Part shown: positions 27,237 through 35,662 of the stretch, piece by piece | How positions within the stretch are numbered: position 1 is the first letter of the stretch | Layout of the letters: each line of letters starts with the position of its first letter | Source: Paraburkholderia elongata | GTDB taxonomy: Bacteria; Pseudomonadota; Gammaproteobacteria; Burkholderiales; Burkholderiaceae | Length of the DNA stretch: 64,000 nucleotides | Reading direction: 5' to 3' | Assembly: GCF_013177735.1 (NCBI RefSeq) | Contig: NZ_WOEZ01000092.1 | Span: 40,583-104,582 of the forward strand | Position numbers and translations under genes: made by a program | Notes under the pieces: model-generated | Told to the model about the DNA's origin: nothing | The model's input: the letters and a program-made list of their open reading frames with translations, nothing else | The model's database searches: none

Positions 27237-27552
27237 CGAATGGTGAAATGCCATACAGAACTGTCGACCTGTGTACTACTCCGGCTGGTTAGGCATGAGA
27301 TTGCCAAAGGGTGGGGCGAAACGCTGGTTATCCATCTCTTCGTGCCAGTAGCTGAATTTGGATAGAGGCAAGCACGTCAGTGGTATTGATCCGGAATCGA
27401 CTTTCGATATCGGGACTATGTACTTGCACGCCCACATTCCCGGTCGAGCCCAAGATGGGCGCCGACGCCAGAGCGACCGCATTGTGCGAAAGTTCGGGTC
27501 GCTGGCAGAGCATTTAAATGATTCTCGAAAAGCAGATAGTAGGAGACATTCG
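27237..27552. other. 316-bp gap, no gene seen
   Basis: No coding sequence with recognisable domains. The first about 90 bp resemble the sequence after the MDR fragment in the decayed copy (42083 onward), after which the two copies diverge completely. The decayed copy has a thiolase start fragment in this place. Confidence 0.5.
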
Positions 27553-28347
27553 ATGTCTGAAGCATTGGTGATTTATACCCTCGAGCATGATGTCGCGATC
27601 ATTCGATTGAACGACCCGAAAACCCTCAATGCATTCTCGGAGGGCATGGCCGATCAACTCAAGGAAGCCTTTACTCGCGCCGAAGCAGAGGCTCGCGCCA
27701 TTGTCCTGACCGGAGAAGGACGGGGGTTCTCGTCCGGTGTGAACCTCGTCACCGGAGCGGCAAGCAAACCTGTCGATGAGCGCGATGCGGGGGAGCGACT
27801 TGAGCGGCAGTTTAATCCACTCATGCTGCATCTTCGCAATCTCGCTATTCCTATTGTGACTGCAGTCAATGGCGCTGCCGCTGGGGTCGGATGTGCTTTC
27901 GCATTGGCGGGCGATATTGTCATTGCCTCAGAGAGCGCCTATTTCCTGCAGGCATTTTCGCGCGTTGGGCTTGTGCCTGACGGTGGGTCTGCGTATCTGC
28001 TCGCGTCGGCTGCTGGGCGCGTTCGGGCAATGGAGATGATGCTTCTAGCGGAAAAGATCAGTGCCGAGCAGGCACTGAGCTGGGGCCTGATCAATCGCGT
28101 CGTGCCTGATGGCGAAGCCGTCTCTGTGGCACTCGAGATTGCGGTTCGACTCGCGAATGGGCCGACTGATACGTATCGCTTGATTCGGAAACTGGCCTGG
28201 TCGGCTTTGGATGAACCGTTTTCCGAACAGCTGGCGCTCGAGCGGGAAGCTCAACGCACTGCAGGCAAGAATCCGGACTTTGACGAGGGTGTTGCCGCAT
28301 TTCGCGAAAAACGTCCTGCGAACTTTAAAGGCAATGCGCGGCGATAA
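27553..28347 (+). CDS. Enoyl-CoA hydratase/isomerase family protein (PaaG-like)
   Basis: A 264-residue crotonase-fold enzyme. The oxyanion-hole segments are GFSSGVNLV (about 60-68) and NGAAAGVGCAFALAGD (about 106-121). The position of the first catalytic Glu is non-acidic, while Asp is present in LVPDGGSAYLL, the pattern of PaaG-type isomerases/hydratases rather than classic two-glutamate hydratases. ATG 27553 has AGGAGA upstream. It is followed after 119 bp by the FadB-like gene. A likely role is double-bond shift or hydration of an unusual enoyl-CoA. Confidence 0.88.
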   Translation: MSEALVIYTLEHDVAIIRLNDPKTLNAFSEGMADQLKEAFTRAEAEARAIVLTGEGRGFSSGVNLVTGAASKPVDERDAGERLERQFNPLMLHLRNLAIPIVTAVNGAAAGVGCAFALAGDIVIASESAYFLQAFSRVGLVPDGGSAYLLASAAGRVRAMEMMLLAEKISAEQALSWGLINRVVPDGEAVSVALEIAVRLANGPTDTYRLIRKLAWSALDEPFSEQLALEREAQRTAGKNPDFDEGVAAFREKRPANFKGNARR

Positions 28348-28466
28348 AGCGAAGGCATTGGGGCGTGCAGCGCTCTCTCGGATTCGGTAATAGCGTGAAG
28401 AAGCCTCTGCGGACTGACCGAACTAATCGCCGCTGCTTGCGTAACATCGGAAGAGTACGGTAGGCC

Positions 28467-30578
28467 ATGGATATTATCAATGCTGTCGTTGATGTCTCGA
28501 TTGAACGCAATGTTGCAATCGTCACGGTAGACTCACCACCAGTGAATGCTTTGTCGGCTGATGTCCGTACAGGATTGGTTAATGCATTCAGACGCGCGAG
28601 TGCCGATCCGGAGGCACAGGCAATTGTGCTCATCTGCAAAGGTAAGACCTTTTTGGTCGGCGTGGATATCACGGAGATTGGCAAACCTCTAGTCGGGCCA
28701 AGTGTACGGGAAGTACAGGAGACGTTGGAGCGTATATCGAAACCTGTTATTGCAGCAATTCACGGAACGGCGCTCGGTACTGGATTGGAAATCGCTCTGG
28801 TTGCAGATTTTCGCGTGGCAGTCCCGTCAGCCAAGGCAGGCTGGCCTGAAGTCAATATCGGACTTTTGCCCGGGGCTGGGGGAACGCAGCGTCTGCCACG
28901 TATCGTGGGCGTTGAAAGAGCTCTGGATCTGCTAACTACCGGACGGCATATTTCCGCCAAGACCGCCGTTGCAATGGGGTTATTTGATGAACTGGTCGAC
29001 GAAGGAAGCCTGCGTGGCGGTGCCATTGCTTTCGCGAAGCGCATGATCGACGAAGGCGTCAAAGCAGCAAGATTAACCGATCTCAACGACAAGCTCGAGG
29101 AAGCGCGCCAAAGGCCGGAAATCTTTCTCGAATATCGAGAGGAGAACGCCCGGAGATTCCGAGGATTCGATGCGCCGGAAGCGAACATCAAAGCCATCGA
29201 AGCTGCTGTGAATCTATCGTTCGAAGAAGGTCTGGATGAGGAACGGCGACTATTTCGAATGTTGCTGAACGGGACTCAATCAAAGGCGCAGCGGTATGCA
29301 TTTTTTGCAGAGCGTAAGGTCGCGACGGTTCCCGATATACCCGACAGAACGGAGAGGCGAAAGATCGAACATGTCGGTGTAATCGGTGCGGAAACGACGG
29401 GTCCAGGCATTGCGATGAATTTTCTCAATGTCGGGATTCCGGTAACCATGATTGACACGGATCAGATGGCTCTGCGAAAAGGTTGCGCAGCGATACAAAG
29501 GAGCTATGAGATTGCCGCAAAGAAGGGGCAGTTGACGCAACAGGAAATTAACCGCCGAATAAATCTGTTGAACACCTCGACGAAGCTAGACAGCGTGAGC
29601 GGCTGCGAACTGGTCATCGAAGCAGTGTCTGAACGCCTGGATCTGAAGGTCGACGTGTTCAGAAAGCTGGACAACCTTGCCACGCCGGGCACAATTCTCG
29701 CAACTAGCATTTCCTCCCTCGACGTTGACGAAATTGCTGCAGCGACGAGTCGAGCGCAAGATGTTATCGGTCTGCATTTTTTCTCCCCGGCCAACGACAG
29801 GGGGTTGCTTGAAGTCATTCGCGGTTCCGAAACGGGCGCGACGGTCGTCGCGACGGTTATTGAGCTGGGCAAGAAGATCCGTAAGGTACCTGTAGTCGTC
29901 AAGAATTGCTCTGGGCTTGTCGGAGATCGAATGCTTGCGCAGCAGACGCTCGAACTACAGAACCTGCTGTTCGAAGGCGCGTTGCCCTGGGATATTGATC
30001 GCGTCATCTACGATTTCGGGATGCCCATGGGGCCCTTTGCCCGGCGTGATTTGGCTGGCCTTGATGACGTGGATCAGGGCGCCGCCGTAGCCTCGCCGGT
30101 TTGCGAAGCCCTTTGTGCAATGGGGCGCGTGGGCTTGAAGATTGGTTCTGGGTATTACGACTACGACCACAACGGTAAGAGAAGACCTTCCGCAGTTGCC
30201 GAGAGAGTGGTGCGCGATCTTGCGTTGGACCGACAAATCACCCGGCGTTCGATTTCGAATCAGGAAATCCTTGAGCGCTGCCTTTACCCGATGATCAATG
30301 AGGGTGCAAAAATTCTGGAAGAGGGAATTGCCGCACGTGCTTCCGATATTGATACGGTATGGATCAAGCGCTATGGCTGGCCTTTGTATCGAGGGGGGCC
30401 CATGTTTTGGGCCGATCTGGTGGGGTTGGAGGTGATTCTCGCAAAGATGCGTGAATTTGAACGCCGTTATGGTGAGCGCTTCAAGCCGGCGGCGCTCCTT
30501 GAGTATCTTGTGTCGGAAGGTAGGGGCTTCATGGATGAAGTCATCAATGAGGCTGTATCGGATGAAAGTTCACAGTGA
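28467..30578 (+). CDS. FadB-like enoyl-CoA hydratase / 3-hydroxyacyl-CoA dehydrogenase fusion with altered NAD motif
   Basis: A 703-residue fusion: crotonase domain at about 1-190, then linker, NAD-binding domain at about 300-480 and C-terminal domain to about 690, like peroxisomal-type multifunctional enzymes. The hydratase glutamates look present (TGLEIALVAD and WPEVNIGLLPGAGGTQRLPR). In the dehydrogenase half the expected GAGTMGGG reads GAETTGPG, with Glu in place of the second glycine of GxGxxG, and the NTS motif reads SIS (ATSISSLDVDE). The catalytic His in GLHFFSPAND and Glu in LLEVI remain. The dehydrogenase may be inactive or use its cofactor poorly; the HSD10-like SDR could replace it. 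It overlaps the longest possible start of the following SDR. Confidence 0.9.
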   Translation: MDIINAVVDVSIERNVAIVTVDSPPVNALSADVRTGLVNAFRRASADPEAQAIVLICKGKTFLVGVDITEIGKPLVGPSVREVQETLERISKPVIAAIHGTALGTGLEIALVADFRVAVPSAKAGWPEVNIGLLPGAGGTQRLPRIVGVERALDLLTTGRHISAKTAVAMGLFDELVDEGSLRGGAIAFAKRMIDEGVKAARLTDLNDKLEEARQRPEIFLEYREENARRFRGFDAPEANIKAIEAAVNLSFEEGLDEERRLFRMLLNGTQSKAQRYAFFAERKVATVPDIPDRTERRKIEHVGVIGAETTGPGIAMNFLNVGIPVTMIDTDQMALRKGCAAIQRSYEIAAKKGQLTQQEINRRINLLNTSTKLDSVSGCELVIEAVSERLDLKVDVFRKLDNLATPGTILATSISSLDVDEIAAATSRAQDVIGLHFFSPANDRGLLEVIRGSETGATVVATVIELGKKIRKVPVVVKNCSGLVGDRMLAQQTLELQNLLFEGALPWDIDRVIYDFGMPMGPFARRDLAGLDDVDQGAAVASPVCEALCAMGRVGLKIGSGYYDYDHNGKRRPSAVAERVVRDLALDRQITRRSISNQEILERCLYPMINEGAKILEEGIAARASDIDTVWIKRYGWPLYRGGPMFWADLVGLEVILAKMREFERRYGERFKPAALLEYLVSEGRGFMDEVINEAVSDESSQ

Positions 30579-30634
30579 TCGTCAAAGTTCATAAAAAATC
30601 TGTAATCCTAAATTCTGTAATAAAGGTGGGCATC

Positions 30635-31420
30635 GTGGACGTTTATTCTGAGAACATTTTATCTGGACGCAGTGCGTTTATCGCCGGCGGAACCAGCGGA
30701 ATCAACCTGGGCATCGCAAAGCGTATGGCGCAGCTCGGCGCACGCGTAGCGGTGGCTGGCCGTAATCCGGATAAGGCTGCAGCTGCAGCCGCGGAGATCG
30801 GCGAAGGCGCGCTCGGTCGTTCGTGTGACGTTCGTGATTTCGATGCAACCAGAGCCGTCCTGGAAGATGTTGCAAGTGCGTTTGGTGGGCTCGACATCGT
30901 GATTTCCGGGGCGGCGGGAAACTTCATGGCGCCGGCGGTTGGTATCTCGGCCAACGGGTTTCGGACGGTTGTAGATATTGATCTCAACGGTACGTTCAAC
31001 GTTTTCCGCGCGTCTTATGACCTGTTGAATCGACCTGGAGCTTCGCTGATTGCGATCACAGCCAATCAGGCGGTCAACGCCACCATGATGCAGGCACACG
31101 CCTGTGCCGCGAAAGCGGGGATAAACCAACTGTTGCGCGTGCTGGCTATGGAGTGGGGTCCTCATGGCGTTAGGGTGAATGGCATATCGCCCGGGCCGAT
31201 CCGTGGAACTGAAGGTATGGCGCGATTGGCGCCGACGGATGAAGCGGTGGCCGAAAGAGCGGCGCGCGTTCCGTTGCGCCGCTTCGGTGAAGCACGAGAG
31301 GTGGCGGACAGTGCCGTCTTTCTGTGCACCGATGCCGCTTCCTATATCACCGGGACAATTCTCAACTGCGACGGAGGCGCTGGACTGGGCGATTCAAGCG
31401 ACAAGAACCTGGTCGCATGA
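30635..31420 (+). CDS. SDR of the 2,4-dienoyl-CoA reductase (DECR2/PDCR) type
   Basis: A 261-residue SDR. GGTSGINLGIA at 18-28, the segment HACAAKAGINQLLRVLAMEWGPHG around Lys160 with no Tyr-x3-Lys pair, and NGISPGPIRGTEGMARL are characteristic of 2,4-dienoyl-CoA reductases, which use NADPH to remove conjugated double bonds of acyl-CoA. GTG 30635 is the preferred start, with AAAGGTGG upstream; earlier in-frame starts overlap the FadB-like gene. Its presence implies an unsaturated intermediate in the pathway. Membership is clear, substrate is inferred. Confidence 0.85.
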   Translation: MDVYSENILSGRSAFIAGGTSGINLGIAKRMAQLGARVAVAGRNPDKAAAAAAEIGEGALGRSCDVRDFDATRAVLEDVASAFGGLDIVISGAAGNFMAPAVGISANGFRTVVDIDLNGTFNVFRASYDLLNRPGASLIAITANQAVNATMMQAHACAAKAGINQLLRVLAMEWGPHGVRVNGISPGPIRGTEGMARLAPTDEAVAERAARVPLRRFGEAREVADSAVFLCTDAASYITGTILNCDGGAGLGDSSDKNLVA

Positions 31421-31450
31421 ATGAGTTAATTTCCACTGGGAGATAGGAAC

Positions 31451-32242
31451 ATGAGGGAGTATGTACACCTGCTCGTTCACGAGGAGGGGGCCGCGCTATG
31501 GGTCACAATGAATCGTCCTGATCAATTGAACGCGCTCAATCCGGTGCTTCTTGAGGAGCTTCGTTCGCTCTTTTCAGAACTGTACTTGCGCCGCGATGTC
31601 CGGGTAGTGGTGTTGGCCGGCGCTGGTCGGGCATTCTGCGCAGGTCTCGACCTCAAGGAGCGCAGGTCCGGCGGATTCAGCAGCACCGGCGCACATCTGG
31701 ATTATCAACGCGGCATTTCTGAAATTGTCATCGCGATGCGGCGCTGTCCCCAGCCAATCGTGGCGCTTGTCAATGGCGCTGCGTGCGGAGGTGGCTTTGG
31801 ATTGGCGCTCGCGTCCGACGTGCGCATTGGAACACCGTCGACCCGGATGAACGCAGCATTCATCCGCATCGGTCTTAGCGCCTGCGATATGGGTGTCTCA
31901 TACTTTCTTCCTCGTATGGTTGGCTCATCCATTGCCGCGGAGTTCATGTTGACGGGGCGCTTCATGGACTCCGAGCGAGCGCGGGAACTCGGTTTGTTCA
32001 GCCGGATCGTGGAACCGGACGTCCTCGAGGATGAGGGGCGTGCGTTTGTTAAAGACATGCTGAATGCCACGCCATTGGGGCTGCGCCTGACGAAAGAAGC
32101 TCTTAATTGCGCGGTCGACGCGCAAGGTCTGGAAGCGGTGATAGCTATGGAGGACCGCAACCAGGTGCTCTGCGCGCGCGACGATAACTACAAGGAAGGT
32201 ATCGCGTCCTTTCTGGAGAATCGTCCACCAAACTATTCATAG
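31451..32242 (+). CDS. Enoyl-CoA hydratase/isomerase family protein (EchA-type)
   Basis: A 263-residue crotonase. FCAGLDLKER (about 63-72) and NGAACGGGFGLALASDVRIG (about 108-127) form the oxyanion hole; IRIGLSACDMGVSYFLPRMVG supplies Asp in the second acid position. The SACDMGVSY pattern is typical of a subgroup common in actinobacterial and burkholderial clusters for branched or cyclic acyl-CoA. ATG 31451 follows GGGAGATAGGAAC. It lies 30 bp after the SDR, probably in one operon with it and with the dehydrogenases that follow. Confidence 0.88.
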   Translation: MREYVHLLVHEEGAALWVTMNRPDQLNALNPVLLEELRSLFSELYLRRDVRVVVLAGAGRAFCAGLDLKERRSGGFSSTGAHLDYQRGISEIVIAMRRCPQPIVALVNGAACGGGFGLALASDVRIGTPSTRMNAAFIRIGLSACDMGVSYFLPRMVGSSIAAEFMLTGRFMDSERARELGLFSRIVEPDVLEDEGRAFVKDMLNATPLGLRLTKEALNCAVDAQGLEAVIAMEDRNQVLCARDDNYKEGIASFLENRPPNYS

Positions 32243-32316
32243 CGTACATCTGGCGTGTCGCTGGGTGAATTTGGCGTATGGGCCAAGCGTATCCGGAATG
32301 AAATGAGGCAAGAGAG

Positions 32317-33456
32317 ATGAATCTGGATTTTTCCGACGAACAGATTATGTTGCGCGACCAATTGCGCCGGTTTCTGAAAGAACGGTGTCCGATATCGGCC
32401 GTGCGATCGGTCCTGGAGGGCAACAGTTCTTTCGATCGCGTGTTGTACAAGGAGTTGGCGGGGCTCGGCGTGTTGGGGGCCGCAATTCCGGAGGAGTTTG
32501 GTGGGGTGGGGCTCGGTTATCTCGAGTTGTGTGTGCTGGCCGAGGAGCTCGGCAGGAGTCTTGCTCCGGTGCCGGTCTCATCGTCTATCTATCTTGCGGC
32601 TCAGTTTCTGATGCTGGCAGGCTCGGACGAGCAGAAGTCGCGGTGGCTCCCCGGAATCGCAAGCGCCGACATCGTTGGAACTTTTGCGATGACTGAAAAC
32701 CCGGGACATGCTGGTTCGGCAGCGATGCGCACAATTGCGGAGCGCGGGACCATAAGCGGTGTCAAGGTTCCTGTGCCTGATGGTGACATCGCCGACGTTG
32801 CGGTAGTGGCGGCACGGGAGCACGGACGCGGTGCATCAGATGAAATTTCGCTGTTTCTTGTGGACTTGAACGGGCCTTGCGTTAGGCGTGAGGTCGTGGA
32901 GAACATAGACCCAACCCGAAGCCAGGCCAGATTGGTATTCGACGGTGCGGCTGCGGAGCCTCTCGGCAATGCGGGCGAGGGTCGGGCCATCATCGAACGT
33001 GTCCTTGATCAAGCGGCCGTTCTGATTGCCTTTGAGCAGGTTGGGGGGGCCGATCGTTCGATCGAACTGGCGCGTGACTATGCCCTCGATCGAATGGCTT
33101 TTGGCCGTCAGATCGGTTCATTTCAGGCAATCAAGCACATGCTGGCCGACATGTACGTGTCGGCAACGCTGGCGCGTTCAAACGCGTACTACGGAGCTTG
33201 GGCGCTGTCTGCAAACGCGTCGGAATTGCCGGTCGCCGCGGCAAACGCACGGGTGTCCGCGACGCAGGCGTTTCAGCACTGCGCCAAGAACAGTATTCAG
33301 GTACACGGCGGCGCGGGTTTCACTTGGGAATTTGACTGCCACCTCTATTACCGCCGTTCCAACGCACTCGGTCTCGCCGTGGGTTCGCTTTGGACGTGGG
33401 AAGACCGTTTGATTGAGCGAATGGTGTCCCGTGAGCGCGATTTGGCGCCTAATTGA
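32317..33456 (+). CDS. Acyl-CoA dehydrogenase, probable non-catalytic partner of a heteromeric pair
   Basis: A 379-residue acyl-CoA dehydrogenase fold: helical N-terminus (FSDEQIMLRDQLRRFL), IPEEFGGVGLGYLE, and the C-terminal QVHGGAGFTWEFDCHLYYRR. The flavin/substrate loop usually reading TEPGAGSD is TENPGHAGSA, the following beta-domain is shortened, and the C-terminus (LGLAVGSLWTWEDRL) lacks the catalytic-Glu motif. The next gene starts 11 bp later and has the intact motifs. Paired genes of this kind form alpha2beta2 dehydrogenases in steroid and related catabolism. The heteromer is inference from these features. Confidence 0.87.
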   Translation: MNLDFSDEQIMLRDQLRRFLKERCPISAVRSVLEGNSSFDRVLYKELAGLGVLGAAIPEEFGGVGLGYLELCVLAEELGRSLAPVPVSSSIYLAAQFLMLAGSDEQKSRWLPGIASADIVGTFAMTENPGHAGSAAMRTIAERGTISGVKVPVPDGDIADVAVVAAREHGRGASDEISLFLVDLNGPCVRREVVENIDPTRSQARLVFDGAAAEPLGNAGEGRAIIERVLDQAAVLIAFEQVGGADRSIELARDYALDRMAFGRQIGSFQAIKHMLADMYVSATLARSNAYYGAWALSANASELPVAAANARVSATQAFQHCAKNSIQVHGGAGFTWEFDCHLYYRRSNALGLAVGSLWTWEDRLIERMVSRERDLAPN

Positions 33457-33467
33457 GGAGAATTGAC

Positions 33468-34727
33468 ATGGATTTCAGCGACACCCCAACAGAAGCGGAC
33501 TTTCGACGACGCGCCCGGGAATGGATCGATGCGAACGCACCGAGCCATCTCGACGCAGAACTGCTCAAGGCGAGCTTTGGACACAGCGGCGTCACGAGCG
33601 AGGACCCGATTCTGGCTTCGAAAGCCTGGCAGAAGAAGAAGTCCGAAGGTGGCTTTGCCTGTCTTCAATGGCCGAAGGAGTACGGCGGCGCAGGGCTCGG
33701 CCCCATCGAACGCGTAATCTGGAATCAGGAAGAAGGGATCTACATTGCGCTTAGCCGGCTATTCAACATTGGCCACGGCATGTGCGGACCGACGATGATT
33801 GCCTGGGCCAACGAGGACCATAAACGTCGGCTGCTACCGCCGCTCGCCTCGGGTGAGCAAATCTGGTGTCAGCTCTTCTCTGAGCCGACGGCAGGGTCGG
33901 ACCTTGCGGGATTGAGGACGAAGGCGGAGCGGGCGCCGGATGGGACCGGCGATTGGATCGTCAATGGGCAGAAAGTATGGACTAGTGGCGCGCACTATGC
34001 GGACTACGGCCTGTTGCTGACTCGCACGGATTCAACCGTGGCCAAGCATAAGGGGCTGACCATGTTCTTCGTGGACATGCGGTCGGCCGGTATCGAAGTG
34101 CGCCCCATCAAGCAGGTGAGTGGCAAGTCGGATTTTAACGAGGTTTACTTTACCGACGTCCGGATTCCCGATACCCAGCGCCTAGGTGCGGTGGGCCAAG
34201 GTTGGGAAGTCTCGCTTACGACGCTCATGAATGAAAGATTGTCGATTGGTTCGGGAATGCCCACCGGCTTTCCCGAACTGTTCTCGTACTGCATGAGTGC
34301 TCAACTTGACGGGCGTCCAGCGATCGACAACCCGATGGTTAGGGCGCGGCTTGCGAACTTTGCGACGCGAGCGAACGGTCTGAAATATACGGCGATGCGA
34401 TCCATCACCGCCTTGTCCAAAGGGCAATTGCCAGGCCCCGAGAACTCCATTGGCAAGTTGGTTGCGGGGACGACGATGCAGGAACTCGCAATGTTTGCCC
34501 TCGATTTGCAGGGGCCAACGGGCCTGGTGACCGATGCGGACGAAACGGTGTCGGACGGACGCTTCCAGGCAATGCTAATGCGCTCACCGGGAACCAGAAT
34601 CGAGGGTGGAACGGACGAAATCCTGCGCAACATCATCGCGGAACGCGTTCTTGGGCTACCAAGCGAGATCCGCGTGGATAAGTCGATTCCTTTTTGCGAG
34701 ATCCCGACAAGTGGACGCCGCAGCTGA
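33468..34727 (+). CDS. Acyl-CoA dehydrogenase, probable catalytic partner
   Basis: A 419-residue flavoprotein dehydrogenase. WPKEYGGAGLGPIE, the flavin motif LFSEPTAGSDLAGLRTKA, NGQKVWTSGAHYADYG and the C-terminal RIEGGTDEILRNIIAERVLG (candidate catalytic Glu) are intact. ATG 33468 follows GAGGAGAA; the earlier TTG at 33453 overlaps the upstream gene. It forms a tight pair with the degenerate dehydrogenase before it, so the two are probably translated together. It introduces an alpha,beta double bond and hands electrons to ETF. Length and form fit the longer subunit of heteromeric dehydrogenases. Confidence 0.88.
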   Translation: MDFSDTPTEADFRRRAREWIDANAPSHLDAELLKASFGHSGVTSEDPILASKAWQKKKSEGGFACLQWPKEYGGAGLGPIERVIWNQEEGIYIALSRLFNIGHGMCGPTMIAWANEDHKRRLLPPLASGEQIWCQLFSEPTAGSDLAGLRTKAERAPDGTGDWIVNGQKVWTSGAHYADYGLLLTRTDSTVAKHKGLTMFFVDMRSAGIEVRPIKQVSGKSDFNEVYFTDVRIPDTQRLGAVGQGWEVSLTTLMNERLSIGSGMPTGFPELFSYCMSAQLDGRPAIDNPMVRARLANFATRANGLKYTAMRSITALSKGQLPGPENSIGKLVAGTTMQELAMFALDLQGPTGLVTDADETVSDGRFQAMLMRSPGTRIEGGTDEILRNIIAERVLGLPSEIRVDKSIPFCEIPTSGRRS

Positions 34728-34765
34728 GCAGACCAATTCCGCTAAAAACCAAGGAGGAGAACAAC

Positions 34766-35539
34766 ATGAGCTTGCCGCCAATCAACTTTTCAATTGATCT
34801 TTCCGGGCAGACTGCGTTTGTTACGGGCGCATCCTCGGGCCTGGGGCGTCGTTTCGCGCAGGTTCTCGCGAGTTGCGGTGCGCGGGTCGCACTGGCAGCC
34901 AGAAGGCTTGAACGACTGGAGGAGCTGGCGAATGACATCCGAAGCGCCGGGGGGGAGGCAATAGCTGTCCAGCTTGATGTCACAGATGCCACCCAGCTGG
35001 TTGATGCAGTGGGCGAAGCCGAGAAGGCACTCGGTCCCGTATCGATACTCGTCAACAATGCGGGGATTCCCGACGCAACTCGTGCGACCAAGATGTCGGT
35101 GGAATTAATCGATCGAGTGCTCGCTACGAATGTGCGCGCTCCCTACATCCTTTCCTGCGAAGTTGCGCGCCGGTTGATGGCCGCAAAGCTTCCCGGCCGG
35201 ATTGTCAACATCTCTTCAATGACTGCCTTTGACTATGGTGGGAACGGCGCCGCGCTGTATTCAATCAGCAAGGCAGCAGTGGTAAGAATGACGGAGGCGT
35301 TGGCAGTCGAATGGGCAAAGTTCGGTATCAACGTGAATGCCATTGCGCCTGGTATGTTTGAGTCGGAAATGATGGGTGAGATGCTGCAGCGGGTCGGCGA
35401 TGTGACAGAAGGATTTCCGCGTCGTCGGATGGGTGACCCTCGACAGCTTGACAGTACGTTGCTGTACTTCGTGTCGCCATCGTCCGATTTCGTTACCGGC
35501 ACATTTTTGAAGGTTGACGACGGCCAGCATCCGCGTTGA
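34766..35539 (+). CDS. SDR family oxidoreductase
   Basis: A 257-residue classical SDR: TGASSGLGRRFA at 20-31, basic residues ARR at 45-47 (NADP preference), NNAG at 97-100, Ser150/151 in NISSM, Tyr165-x3-Lys169 (YSISK), APGMFESEMM and a C-terminal GTFLKVDDGQ. ATG 34766 has AAGGAGGAG in front. It lies 38 bp after the dehydrogenase pair. A 3' fragment of its copy (42313-42612) survives in the decayed region with a premature TAG. Substrate unknown. Confidence 0.9.
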   Translation: MSLPPINFSIDLSGQTAFVTGASSGLGRRFAQVLASCGARVALAARRLERLEELANDIRSAGGEAIAVQLDVTDATQLVDAVGEAEKALGPVSILVNNAGIPDATRATKMSVELIDRVLATNVRAPYILSCEVARRLMAAKLPGRIVNISSMTAFDYGGNGAALYSISKAAVVRMTEALAVEWAKFGINVNAIAPGMFESEMMGEMLQRVGDVTEGFPRRRMGDPRQLDSTLLYFVSPSSDFVTGTFLKVDDGQHPR

Positions 35540-35662
35540 GCGACGACAGGGTGTCTAACTGCAGCTGTCTCTTTCAGCAGCGTTAGCTATATCTGTTACC
35601 ACACAGTGTGTAGGCGGCCGCATGCGGTGGTCGTCCCTCATTTTGAACCAAATCTGCAGTTT

